From positions 1 to 46,788 of the forward strand of contig JBBREH010000006.1 of the NCBI GenBank assembly GCA_038203095.1: DNA of 46,788 nucleotides, given 5' to 3'. Both the position numbers and the translations under genes were made by a program. The DNA comes from PALSA-1336 sp038203095 (lineage in GTDB: Bacteria > Patescibacteriota > Doudnabacteria > UBA920). Positions 16,201 through 23,554 of the stretch are shown piece after piece (position 1 is the first letter of the stretch; every line of letters begins with the position of its first letter). Under the pieces are notes generated by a model that was not told the origin of the DNA, made no database searches, and was given only the letters and a program-made list of their open reading frames with translations.

Positions 16201-17171
16201 ACCATTGGACGTAAATCCGGCGGAATAACCGGTAGCATACTAATTAACATCCATTCCGGACGGAGGCCGGAATTAATTAAAGATTTTACGAGCTTTAAAC
16301 GCTTGAGCATTTTGCGCTCGGCCTGGCCTTCCAATTCCGGAGCCTGCGCCTGCAAATCGGCCAAAAGCTGCTCCAAATTAACTTCTTCAAGCAAGCCTTT
16401 AATTCCCTCGGCGCCAATACTGGCCGAAAAAACCGGCCCGTACTTTAAAGACAAGTCACGATAATTAAGTTCGCTAATAACCTGATTTTTCTTAATTGAT
16501 TTTAATTCTGACCGAGCCTGGTCACGAATAGTCTCTAACTGATCATTTTCCTTACTCCAAGCATCTTTAAGCCTGGTAACTTCCACGTCAATTTCCGCAT
16601 TTACCAAATCCGCGTCTTTATTGCCGGCTTTTTGAGAAATAGCGGAGCGGCTTTTACCAATTAACGTTTCGTGTTTGTCTTCAATTTCTTTTTTCTTAAT
16701 TTTGAATTCACGCTCAATCTGTTCCAGTGTCTGCATCCGGGCTTCTTCATCAACATTCGTAATAATATATGCAGCAAAATAAACCACTTTTTCCAATTCC
16801 TGCACGCCCAAATCCAAAATTAAACCCAAGCGAGACGGCACGCCACGCAAAAACCAAATATGGGCAACCGGCACCGCCAGCTTAATGTGACCCATGCGCT
16901 CACGACGAACAGAAGATTTGGTAACCTCCACGCCGCACTTATCACACACAATGCCTTTATAGCGAATTCTCTTGTACTTGCCACAGTAGCATTCCCAGTC
17001 CTTAATTGGACCAAAAATCTTTTCGTCGAACAAGCCGTCCTTTTCCGGACGCTGTGTTCTATAGTTAATGGTTTCCGGCTTGGTTACCTCGCCATGCGAC
17101 CAGTCTAAAATGGTCTCGGGAGAAGCAAGCCTAAGCCTTACTCCGGTGAAATCTTCTGTTTGGGTGAACAT
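13275..17171 (-). CDS. rpoC: DNA-directed RNA polymerase subunit beta'
   Basis: A 1298-residue beta' subunit of the RNA polymerase core. The first zinc site is C61, C63, C76, C79 (CYCGKYKRIRYKG then CDKC). The Mg-binding catalytic loop NADFDGDQM is at about 530-540. The second zinc site (CRSVLKC then CKLC) is near 925-945, followed by the trigger-loop region GEPGTQLTMRTFHTGG. The protein ends in an Ala-rich tail. The length fits many bacterial beta' chains without the large gamma-proteobacterial insertions. It follows rpoB by about 134 bp and shares its transcript. The start ATG at 17171 gives the usual MFTQTEDFTGVR opening. No Shine-Dalgarno is evident. Confidence 0.97.
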   Translation of the reverse strand: MFTQTEDFTGVRLRLASPETILDWSHGEVTKPETINYRTQRPEKDGLFDEKIFGPIKDWECYCGKYKRIRYKGIVCDKCGVEVTKSSVRRERMGHIKLAVPVAHIWFLRGVPSRLGLILDLGVQELEKVVYFAAYIITNVDEEARMQTLEQIEREFKIKKKEIEDKHETLIGKSRSAISQKAGNKDADLVNAEIDVEVTRLKDAWSKENDQLETIRDQARSELKSIKKNQVISELNYRDLSLKYGPVFSASIGAEGIKGLLEEVNLEQLLADLQAQAPELEGQAERKMLKRLKLVKSLINSGLRPEWMLISMLPVIPPDLRPMVQLDGGRFAASDLNDLYRRVINRNNRLKKLLEIKAPEVITRNEKRMLQEAVDALIDNSIRHGKEVTASTGQKRKLRSLADMLKGKQGRFRQNLLGKRVDYSGRSVIVVGPRLRLHQCGLPKMMALELFKPFVISKLIGREFAHNVRSANRLIEQGRTEVYDILEEVIKGHYVLLNRAPTLHRLGFQAFQPVLIEGKAIQLHPMVCAAFNADFDGDQMAVHVPLTEAAQKEAREIMVSAHNLLKPASGDPVMTPDKDVVVGCYYITRLREGAKGEGKIFANPGEAILAYNNNHVHIQAKIKVRLEDGQMIDTCVGRLIFNKVVPLELGFRNENFDKKKLQGLVREAHRLLGNDRTAELIDEIKRTGFYYMKKSGLSWGMDDLLVPDGKQPMLKIADEEVEGTYQQFREGLLTEEERYNRVVEIWADVSEKIAKSVTGTVTEHGSVNYFVSSGARGSFSQITQMSGMKGLVVNPAGDVIELPVKGSFKEGLNVLEYFISTHGSRKGMSDTALRTADAGYLTRRLVDVAQDIVVNSEDCGTEDFDIISLEESQKMNKAFDRRLFGRVTAEDVKDKNGKVIVPKNTGIDDLQAKEIADLGIQEVKCRSVLKCRLSRGVCKLCYGYDLGFNDMVKMGAAVGIVAAQAIGEPGTQLTMRTFHTGGSASVKDITQGLPRVEELFEAREPKGMAYVSEIDGQVYIAKPNNKEYIVRIQGADVQKDVYELSGTQSAIKDGSKVMSGETLFIDESGKSTKAKSDGLVRLEKGKIIVVHEGDDVKEYIIPASLSLLVKDQDLVVKGQQLTEGNLNPNQVMALKGIVEAQKYIVKEVQDIYVSQGQNIHDKHIEVIVKQMFSKVRITDSGESELVAGEIADKAKLGFVNEQLKAQGKRIVESDQLLMGITKVSLNTDSFLAAASFQETTRVLIEAAVTGKTDYLRGLKENVIIGKLIPAGTGYTEEISRQNLQLEAAAAASSADASE

Positions 17172-17305
17172 ATGAGGAAGTGGTTAATTAATAGTTTGTA
17201 GTTTGTAGAGGATGACCTTTGTCACCCTACATCAGAATCATGACTTTTTGCAGGCCAGTGGCCTGTGCTACACTTTACCGCTTGCATCCTTGATTGCTTG
17301 ACTCC

Positions 17306-20300
17306 CTACTTCCCCTTCTTATCCTTCTTGTACTTCTTGTTGTCTTTTTTAACTTCATCCGCAAAAAGCGAGATTTCGGGAATAAGACTTGCTGCGGGCA
17401 TATTGGGCACAATTATTTCCGGCTCTTCGCTGGCACTGCTTACCTCGCCGTCCTTGCCCAAGAGCTCTACATCCAAACAGAGTGATTGTAACTCTTTAAC
17501 CAAAACTCTAAAACTCTCAGGAATGTTCGGCTTCTTAATGGGCTCACCTTTAACAATCGCTTCGTAAGTTTTACTTCTGCCAACCACATCGTCCGATTTT
17601 ATGGTTAACATTTCCTGCAAAGTATGCGCTGCGCCGTAACCTTGCAAAGCCCAAACTTCCATTTCTCCAAAACGCTGACCGCCGAACTGAGCTTTACCAC
17701 CAAGAGGTTGTTGAGTAATTAAGCTGTACGGGCCGGTACTGCGCGCGTGCATTTTGTCGTCTACTAAGTGATGAAGCTTAAGGAAATACATAACACCCAC
17801 AGTAACTTTTTCGTCAAACTGCTCACCGGTTTTACCGTCGAACAAATACATTTTACCGTCTTCGGGAATACCGGCTTTAACCAGCTCTTCTTTAATTTGG
17901 CGTTCGCTAACTCCGTCTAAAACGGGTGTAGCTACTTTATAACCTAAATTACGCGCAGCCATACCCAGGTGGGTTTCTAAAATTTGTCCCAGGTTCATAC
18001 GAGACACCACGCCAAGAGGGTTTAAAATAATGTCAACAGGCGTGCCATCTGCCATAAAAGGCAAATCTTCCACCGGAATAACTTTAGAAATGACACCCTT
18101 ATTACCGTGACGACCGGCCATTTTATCACCAACCTGAATTTTCCTTAAAACCGCGACCGAAACCTGAATGCTACGAATTACACCGGACTGTAGCTTGTCT
18201 CCGGCGGCACGAGAAAATTCACGAATATTGACCACTTTACCATATTCACCGTGAGGCAGGGTTAGGCTGGTGTCTTTGACGTCGCGAGATTTTTCACCAA
18301 AAATTACGCGTAAAAGCTTTTCTTCCGCAGTTAAGTCAGTCTCGCCTTTTGGGGTAATTTTTCCAACCAAAATGTCGCCGGCTTTTACCTGCGCGCCAAT
18401 ACGAATTACGCCGGTCTCATCTAAATCCTTTAACTTTTCATCACCCACGTTGGGGATGTCGCGGGTTACCTGCTCGGGGCCTAACTTAGTGTCGCGTACG
18501 TCAATTTTAAAATCATCTATATGAATGGAGGAATAGCGATCCATTTGCACCAAGCGTTCGCTTAGTAAAATAGCATCTTCATAATTTCCACCTTCCCAAG
18601 ACATAAAAGCCACTACCACATTTTGCCCTAAAGCCAGTTCGCCACCTTCGGTGGAAGCGCCGTCGGCCAGGACATCTCCTTTTTTAATTTTTTGGCCTTT
18701 GCTGACACGAACAATTTGGTTAATAGAAGTGGCTGAGTTGGTACGGAGGAATTTCAACAAGTGATACTCTTTCTTTTTACCCTTGTCGCCGACTACGGTA
18801 ATTTTGTCGCCAACGACAGATGTAACCTGGCCGTCTTCTTCGGCTAAAACCACAGTGCCGGAATCGCGAGCGGCCTTACCTTCCATGCCGGTACCAACCA
18901 GCGGAGCCTGTGGCTTAATGCAGGATACGGCCTGTCTTTGCATGTTAGAACCCATCAAGGCGCGGTTAGCGTCATCGTGCTCCAAAAACGGAATTAATGA
19001 CGTCGTTACAGAAATAATCTGCTTAGGCGAAACATCAAGCGCATCTATGTCATCGGTGGAAGCCATGGACGGAACGGTATGTACTCTAACACTAGCGCGG
19101 GGTTCTACAAAATAATTGTCGTCATCTATTTTAATATTGCTTTGGCCAATAATTAAGCGCTCTTCTTGATACGCGTCCATATACGCAATATCACTGGTAG
19201 CGCGAGGCTTAATTCTAATTTCCAGGAGCTGATCATACTTAGCAATTTCTTTTGCCTGACTGCTGGAAATAGTTTGACCGGCGGAAATTACCACTTTACC
19301 TTTTTCGTCCTTAACATCAAAAAGTGCAATTTCATCAACCGCATCTTTGCCATCATTTTTTGCGTGTTTTTTTACCACACGGTACGGCGTTTCAATAAAT
19401 CCAAAATCATTTACCCTGGCATAAGTTGCCAAGTGGGCCACTAAACCAATGTTTGGACCTTCCGGGGTGGTAATTGGACAAAGTCTGCCGTAATGAGAGT
19501 GGTGTACGTCGCGAACTTCAAAACCGGCACGTTCTCGAGAAAGACCACCTGGACCCATGGCACTAAGACGACGCTTGTGTTCAAGCTCAGCCAACGGATT
19601 AGTTTGATCCATAAACTGAGAGAGTTGAGAGGAGGAAAAAAATTCCTGCATCGTAGCAACAATCGGACGCACGTGAATAAGTTGTGCCGGGGTCACGGTT
19701 TCTAAGTCAGCGAGCGACATTCTGTCTTTAGCGATTCTGGCCATACGAGAAAGACCAACACGGAAGCGGGCTTGAATTAGTTCGCCAATGGCTCTAACTC
19801 GACGATTTGCCAAATGGTCAATATCATCAGCTACGCCCTGGCTAATATTTAATTTAATCACTTCCCGTACCACTAAAATTAAATCTTCTTTAGTCAAAAG
19901 AGGTCCCTCTCGTTTCGCTGAAAGCAACATTGATTCAATAGAGTCAGGCTGAGCTGAGCCGGCACTTTCGCTATCTTTTACGTTTAAGCGTTGGTTAAAC
20001 TTGTAGCGACCCACGGCGGAAAAATCATAACGTTCGGTATTAAAAAACATGCCTGAAATCAAAGATTTGGCGTTATCTACCGTTGCCAAATCGCCGGGAC
20101 GGATTCTTTTATAGACTTCCTTAAACCCTTCGTCTGCATTAGTGGATGCGTCTTTTTCTAAAGTATTCTGTATATATTTAGTGTCCGGATCGGTTTCTAC
20201 GTCAGCGAAGGCTGCTAATATTTCTTCGTTCAATGATAGACCAAACACTCTTAATAAAGCGGTAATCGGGATCCTGCGTTTTCGGTCAATTTTCACACCA

Positions 20301-20866
20301 ATCACGCCGGCGGCATCGGTATCCAATTCTAGCCAGGCACCGCGATTAGGAATAATTTTTGCTCCATAAAAGTTTTTGTTACGCAAATTCTCGGCTGTAA
20401 AAAATACACCCGGAGATTTAATTAGCTGACATACTACTACACGCTCCACGCCATTGATAATGCAGGTGCCACGCGGAGTCATTAAAGGGAAATCGCCAAA
20501 ATAGACATCCTGGGTTTTGGTCTTGCCGGTAACTTTGTTGATTAATTTGGCTGAAACATACAGCGGCGCCTCGTAAGTGGTATTACGTTCGCGGGAGGTA
20601 AACTCATCATATTTAGGCTTGTCAAAAAAGTGCTCACCAAAAAGCAATTCCAAATTTTTACCGGTAAAATCTTTTATGGAAGTAACCTCACCCAATAACT
20701 CTTTTAAGCCTTTTTCTACAAACCATCGGTAGGAATTAAGTTGGACCTCAATTAAATTAGGTAACAGGGCTGTTTCGTGGCTGTCGGTAAAAAATTTGCG
20801 AGGCGCAAAAATGCTATCCTGGGATTTTACCGTAACCGAGGATATGGCTTCAGATTTATTTGCCAT
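17306..20866 (-). CDS. rpoB: DNA-directed RNA polymerase subunit beta
   Basis: A 1186-residue beta subunit. Conserved landmarks: the N-terminal LLPNLIEVQLNSYRWF; the rifampicin-region ELEHKRRLSAMGPGGLSRERAGFEVRDVHHSHYGRLCPITTPEGPNIGLV; GQNVVVAFMSWEGGNYEDAILLSERL; the GRHGNKGVISKV catalytic region; and the C-terminal GGKAQFGGQRFGEMEVWALQGYGAAHTLQEMLT. In the rif region Asp replaced nothing obvious; no resistance call is made. It is upstream of rpoC on the same strand and separated from the ABC gene by a 680-bp divergent region. A long structured leader precedes it. The start ATG at 20866 is the first in frame near a weak AG-rich site. Confidence 0.97.
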   Translation of the reverse strand: MANKSEAISSVTVKSQDSIFAPRKFFTDSHETALLPNLIEVQLNSYRWFVEKGLKELLGEVTSIKDFTGKNLELLFGEHFFDKPKYDEFTSRERNTTYEAPLYVSAKLINKVTGKTKTQDVYFGDFPLMTPRGTCIINGVERVVVCQLIKSPGVFFTAENLRNKNFYGAKIIPNRGAWLELDTDAAGVIGVKIDRKRRIPITALLRVFGLSLNEEILAAFADVETDPDTKYIQNTLEKDASTNADEGFKEVYKRIRPGDLATVDNAKSLISGMFFNTERYDFSAVGRYKFNQRLNVKDSESAGSAQPDSIESMLLSAKREGPLLTKEDLILVVREVIKLNISQGVADDIDHLANRRVRAIGELIQARFRVGLSRMARIAKDRMSLADLETVTPAQLIHVRPIVATMQEFFSSSQLSQFMDQTNPLAELEHKRRLSAMGPGGLSRERAGFEVRDVHHSHYGRLCPITTPEGPNIGLVAHLATYARVNDFGFIETPYRVVKKHAKNDGKDAVDEIALFDVKDEKGKVVISAGQTISSSQAKEIAKYDQLLEIRIKPRATSDIAYMDAYQEERLIIGQSNIKIDDDNYFVEPRASVRVHTVPSMASTDDIDALDVSPKQIISVTTSLIPFLEHDDANRALMGSNMQRQAVSCIKPQAPLVGTGMEGKAARDSGTVVLAEEDGQVTSVVGDKITVVGDKGKKKEYHLLKFLRTNSATSINQIVRVSKGQKIKKGDVLADGASTEGGELALGQNVVVAFMSWEGGNYEDAILLSERLVQMDRYSSIHIDDFKIDVRDTKLGPEQVTRDIPNVGDEKLKDLDETGVIRIGAQVKAGDILVGKITPKGETDLTAEEKLLRVIFGEKSRDVKDTSLTLPHGEYGKVVNIREFSRAAGDKLQSGVIRSIQVSVAVLRKIQVGDKMAGRHGNKGVISKVIPVEDLPFMADGTPVDIILNPLGVVSRMNLGQILETHLGMAARNLGYKVATPVLDGVSERQIKEELVKAGIPEDGKMYLFDGKTGEQFDEKVTVGVMYFLKLHHLVDDKMHARSTGPYSLITQQPLGGKAQFGGQRFGEMEVWALQGYGAAHTLQEMLTIKSDDVVGRSKTYEAIVKGEPIKKPNIPESFRVLVKELQSLCLDVELLGKDGEVSSASEEPEIIVPNMPAASLIPEISLFADEVKKDNKKYKKDKKGK

Positions 20867-21240
20867 TTATGTAAATAAATGTCTTTCAGCCAAAAATCGC
20901 ACAAATTTTGGCTTATTTAAGATTAAATTCAAAGTCCATAGAATTTGAGGATATAGGAATTACGCTTTTGTGACAATTTTGAGGCATTTTCCGAGGATTT
21001 TTGGAGGCGTAGCGAGCTACGCCGATAAAAACCGGAGGAAAATAACGAAAAAATTGGCCAAAGGCGCTTTAGGACACGGCTCCGCCGGGTCTAAAGCGAC
21101 GTAAGCGTAGATCCTACCAAAAATATTCCACACTCTCTATTTCTTCCCAAAATCATGATGGAGAGCGCAAAACATCCCCCTTTTTCACATAGAAAAAAGG
21201 GCCGATCCACAAAAGGCTATAGGCTTATCAAATTGTGCAT
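20867..21240 (-). promoter_or_regulatory. long structured leader of rpoBC
   Basis: If the promoter at 21247-21274 is right, the rpoB mRNA has a leader of about 370 nt. It contains stems at 21178-21201 (CCCTTTTT/AAAAAAGGG), the large fold-back at 20943-21120 and a hairpin at 20888-20913 (AGCCAAAA/TTTTGGCT) about 20 nt before the ATG. ATTTAT and ATAAAT at 20864-20880 also form a small palindrome near the start codon. No open frame is evident within it. Confidence 0.5.
20943..21120. repeat. imperfect inverted repeat fold-back in the rpoB leader
   Basis: GGCGTAGC and GCTACGCC (21006-21023) sit at the centre. Outside them TTTTT pairs with AAAAA, then TTTTCC with GGAAAA, then CAATTTT with AAAATTG, then TACGCTT with AAGCGTA. 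A second hairpin (CGCTTTA/TAAAGCG at 21065-21098 with GC-rich inner stem) branches from one arm. The overall shape is of a transposable palindromic element or a structured RNA. Confidence 0.55.
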
Positions 21241-21246
21241 ATTTAG

Positions 21247-21274
21247 ATTGTAGCAGTCAAGAAAATTTTGTCAA
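21247..21274 (-). promoter_or_regulatory. rpoBC promoter
   Basis: On the minus strand TTGACA (21274-21269), a 16-nt spacer and TACAAT (21252-21247). This is the strongest sigma-70-type promoter in the window, in line with a highly expressed operon. Confidence 0.7.
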
Positions 21275-21298
21275 GTGCCTCTCGTGGAGGCACTTGAC
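21270..21298. repeat. 29-bp perfect dyad overlapping the rpoB -35 box
   Basis: GTCAAGTGCCTC and GAGGCACTTGAC are exact reverse complements around TCGTG. One arm overlaps the -35 box at 21269-21274. It has no T-run, so an operator or a cruciform is more likely than a terminator. Confidence 0.55.
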
Positions 21299-21454
21299 TC
21301 AGGCCTGTCGTCAGAGCCAAAAAAAACAAAGATAACAACTAACTTGTATTTCTATACTACCACAACCGTCCACACCTTACAAGCAATTTATCCCCAAGCA
21401 AACCATTAATGCCCGATGCTCAACACCAACTTTCGCCCAAATCCCTAAAAATGC

Positions 21455-21565
21455 TATAATTTCTTCATGAACCCCGTTAAAAATTTATATATTTCTGACC
21501 AACGGGTATTAAAATAACAAGTTTGATCTACTAAAAATTGTCTTTATGGAAATTTCTAACGGGGT
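21455..21565 (+). promoter_or_regulatory. ABC exporter promoter and leader with alternative pairings
   Basis: TATAAT at 21455-21460 with TG one base upstream (extended -10). ATG at 21467 opens a 16-codon frame ending TAA at 21515-21517, which would be leaderless. ACCCCGTTA at 21471-21479 can pair either with AACGGGT at 21501-21507 or with TAACGGGGT at 21557-21565, inside the first codons of the ABC ATPase gene. Confidence 0.45.
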
Positions 21566-22493
21566 GAATGATGTCATTTCTGTCAAAAACCTAATCAAAA
21601 CCTACCCCCTGGCCAAAGGAAAAACCCTGAATGCATTGAACGGAATTAGTTTTAATGTGGAAAAAGACGAGATTTTCGGCATTTTAGGACCAAACGGCGC
21701 CGGCAAAACTACAACTTTGGAAATTATTGAAGGATTAAAGCACCAAACTGCTGGCCAGGTCACGGTTTTGGGTTTTGATAATATTAGACAGACGAACGAA
21801 ATTAAAAAACGGATTGGCGTACAACTGCAATCATCCGACTACTTTCCACACTTAAATCTAGGCGAGCTTTTGGACCTGTTTGCCTCTCTCTACCGGCAAA
21901 CTGCCAATCGCACCTACCTACTGGGCTTGGTGGATCTAAAAGAAAAAGAGCATGAAGTGGTAAAAAACCTATCGGGGGGACAAAAACAACGTTTTACCAT
22001 TGCCACATCTTTAGTGAATATGCCGGCAATTTTATTTTTAGATGAGCCCACAACCGGCCTAGATCCGCACGCTCGTCGTGAAATGTGGAAACTCATTAAA
22101 AATATCAACTCACGCGGCACCACCATAGTTATGACTACCCATTATATGGAAGAGGCCGAGTTTTTATGTAATAAAGTCGCTATAATGGATAGTGGGAAAA
22201 TTTTAAAAATTGCTGAACCAAAAAAACTGATTGAGGACTTATCACACACTACCCAAATAGCCTTTTTTACTTCCGAACCCTGCGATGAAAATCTATTTAA
22301 AAATTTACCCGGAGTTATCAAAATTTTCAGCCGATATCCCAAAACTATTTTGGAAATCAAGTCTTTGGACCACATATCAGCCGTTTTAAATATTTTAAAA
22401 ACTGGCAACATAAATTTTTCCGGCTTCACTCTTAAAACCGCGAGCCTGGAAGACGTTTATTTAAATTTAACCGGTCGGGAATTTGGAGAATAA
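21546..22493 (+). CDS. ABC transporter ATP-binding protein (DrrA-like exporter)
   Basis: A 315-residue ATPase of the ABC-2 drug-exporter type. Walker A GPNGAGKTT at 48-56, Q-loop in VQLQSSDYF, signature LSGGQKQR near 137, Walker B LFLDEPTTGLDP near 157, and H-loop TTHYMEEAE. Residues 235-315 form the extra C-terminal domain of this subfamily, ending in LEDVYLNLTGREF. Start chosen at ATG 21546; GTG at 21564 is an alternative with the GGGG just before it. It overlaps nothing and is followed directly by its permease gene. The substrate is not evident. Confidence 0.9.
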   Translation: MEISNGVNDVISVKNLIKTYPLAKGKTLNALNGISFNVEKDEIFGILGPNGAGKTTTLEIIEGLKHQTAGQVTVLGFDNIRQTNEIKKRIGVQLQSSDYFPHLNLGELLDLFASLYRQTANRTYLLGLVDLKEKEHEVVKNLSGGQKQRFTIATSLVNMPAILFLDEPTTGLDPHARREMWKLIKNINSRGTTIVMTTHYMEEAEFLCNKVAIMDSGKILKIAEPKKLIEDLSHTTQIAFFTSEPCDENLFKNLPGVIKIFSRYPKTILEIKSLDHISAVLNILKTGNINFSGFTLKTASLEDVYLNLTGREFGE

Positions 22494-22494
22494 T

Positions 22495-23241
22495 ATGCAA
22501 AGCGCGTATCAACTATTTTTAGCCAACTTAAAAATTTTTTACCGTAACAGTCAGGGTTTTTATTGGACAATTTTAATGCCATCCATTATTTATATTGCCC
22601 TTTCGGTCTTGCCAATTGGGGCATTTTTAACCAAAGGAATAGACTATCCCAGCTTTCTACTACCCGGAATTGTGGCTATGAGCATTATGCAAACCGGAAT
22701 TTACGGACTGGCTTATTGGATGGTGGATTTAAAAAGCCAAGGAATAATTAAACGCTTTCTGGTCACGCCAATCCGCTCAGTGGATATAATTTTAGGCATT
22801 GTTTCTTCCCGAATAATTGTTGTCTTGGTAGAAGTATTGTCTCTTACTTTGGTTGGGGTTATATTTTTCAACGCCAGGTTCGCGGGTAACTTTTTTTCTA
22901 TTTTTATTATTTCAATTTTGGGAGCGGGTATTTTTTTGCTTGCCGGACTGCTTATATCCAACTATGCCAAAACTTATGACACTGCCGCGCCGGTTACCTC
23001 GGCTATTGGTCTACCGCTGACTTTTTTGGGTAATATTTTTTTTCCTATAGACAGCTTGCCGCATATTTTAAAAATAGTTGCGAAAATTTTGCCGACAACT
23101 TATTTGGCAGACGGCCTGAGGCAATCTTATTTATACGCTTTTGACTTTCAAAAAATCAGCAAAGATATTTTAATCCTTGCTGTTTGGCTGGTTTTTATGT
23201 CCGGTTTAACCGTTTGGCTTTTTAAACTTAAAGAAGATTAA
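22495..23241 (+). CDS. ABC-2 type permease
   Basis: A 248-residue membrane protein with about six hydrophobic segments and the ABC-2 type pattern: a first helix (FYWTILMPSIIYIALSVLPIG), PSFLLPGIVAMSIMQTG, and a later stretch with TSAIGLPLTFLGNIFFPIDSLP and ILKIVAKILPTTYLADGLRQ, which is the family's signature near the C terminus. The ATG at 22495 is 1 nt after the ATPase stop and has GGAGA 5 nt upstream, so I prefer it over the in-frame TTG at 22483. It forms a two-gene exporter with the ATPase. Confidence 0.88.
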   Translation: MQSAYQLFLANLKIFYRNSQGFYWTILMPSIIYIALSVLPIGAFLTKGIDYPSFLLPGIVAMSIMQTGIYGLAYWMVDLKSQGIIKRFLVTPIRSVDIILGIVSSRIIVVLVEVLSLTLVGVIFFNARFAGNFFSIFIISILGAGIFLLAGLLISNYAKTYDTAAPVTSAIGLPLTFLGNIFFPIDSLPHILKIVAKILPTTYLADGLRQSYLYAFDFQKISKDILILAVWLVFMSGLTVWLFKLKED

Positions 23242-23263
23242 ACTCAGGACTTAGGCCCTAAAG

Positions 23264-23551
23264 CTATTTTTTTGTTATAATCTTTACCGGAATATTCAAA
23301 CCAAGCGAAAGCCCGCTAGCAATGGCCGCGCCAACTCTTAGACCTGTAAAACTGCCTTGCCCTTTAAGCAGGACAATTTTTTTTAAAGCTTGCATGGAAA
23401 CCTTTTCCTGTTTTAAGAATTTTTCCAAAAATTCCAAAATCTTAAAACTCTCTTGCGGCACTGCCGCAAAAGTCTTTTGTTTTTTGCCCAGCTTGCCCTC
23501 CAAAACAAAATTGGCTTCCCCAAAATCAGTTGTATCGATGTAAAGAATCAT
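23264..23551 (-). CDS. tsaB: TsaB-like protein, N-terminal ASKHA domain only
   Basis: A 95-residue protein matching the N-terminal half of TsaB, the partner of TsaD in making t6A on tRNA. Seen: MILYIDTTDFGEANFVL (phosphate-1 motif with ID(T)T), VLLKGQGSFTGLRVGAAIASGLSLGLN, which matches the family's G(P/Q)GSFTGLRVG motif. It stops at about half the usual length of roughly 220. Short TsaB forms are expected in reduced genomes, so it could still dimerise with TsaD; function of this short form is inference. It begins 3 nt after the Mur ligase stop, so it is co-transcribed with that gene. Confidence 0.75.
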   Translation of the reverse strand: MILYIDTTDFGEANFVLEGKLGKKQKTFAAVPQESFKILEFLEKFLKQEKVSMQALKKIVLLKGQGSFTGLRVGAAIASGLSLGLNIPVKIITKK

Positions 23552-23554
23552 GAG

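Noticed and set aside
21270..21298. The 29-bp dyad as an intrinsic terminator
   Set aside because: No T-run follows on either strand, and no gene ends next to it.
20867..21545. A possible tRNA or known riboswitch in the rpoB-ABC gap
   Set aside because: I found no cloverleaf with a T-loop consensus and no named riboswitch core; only hairpins are clear.
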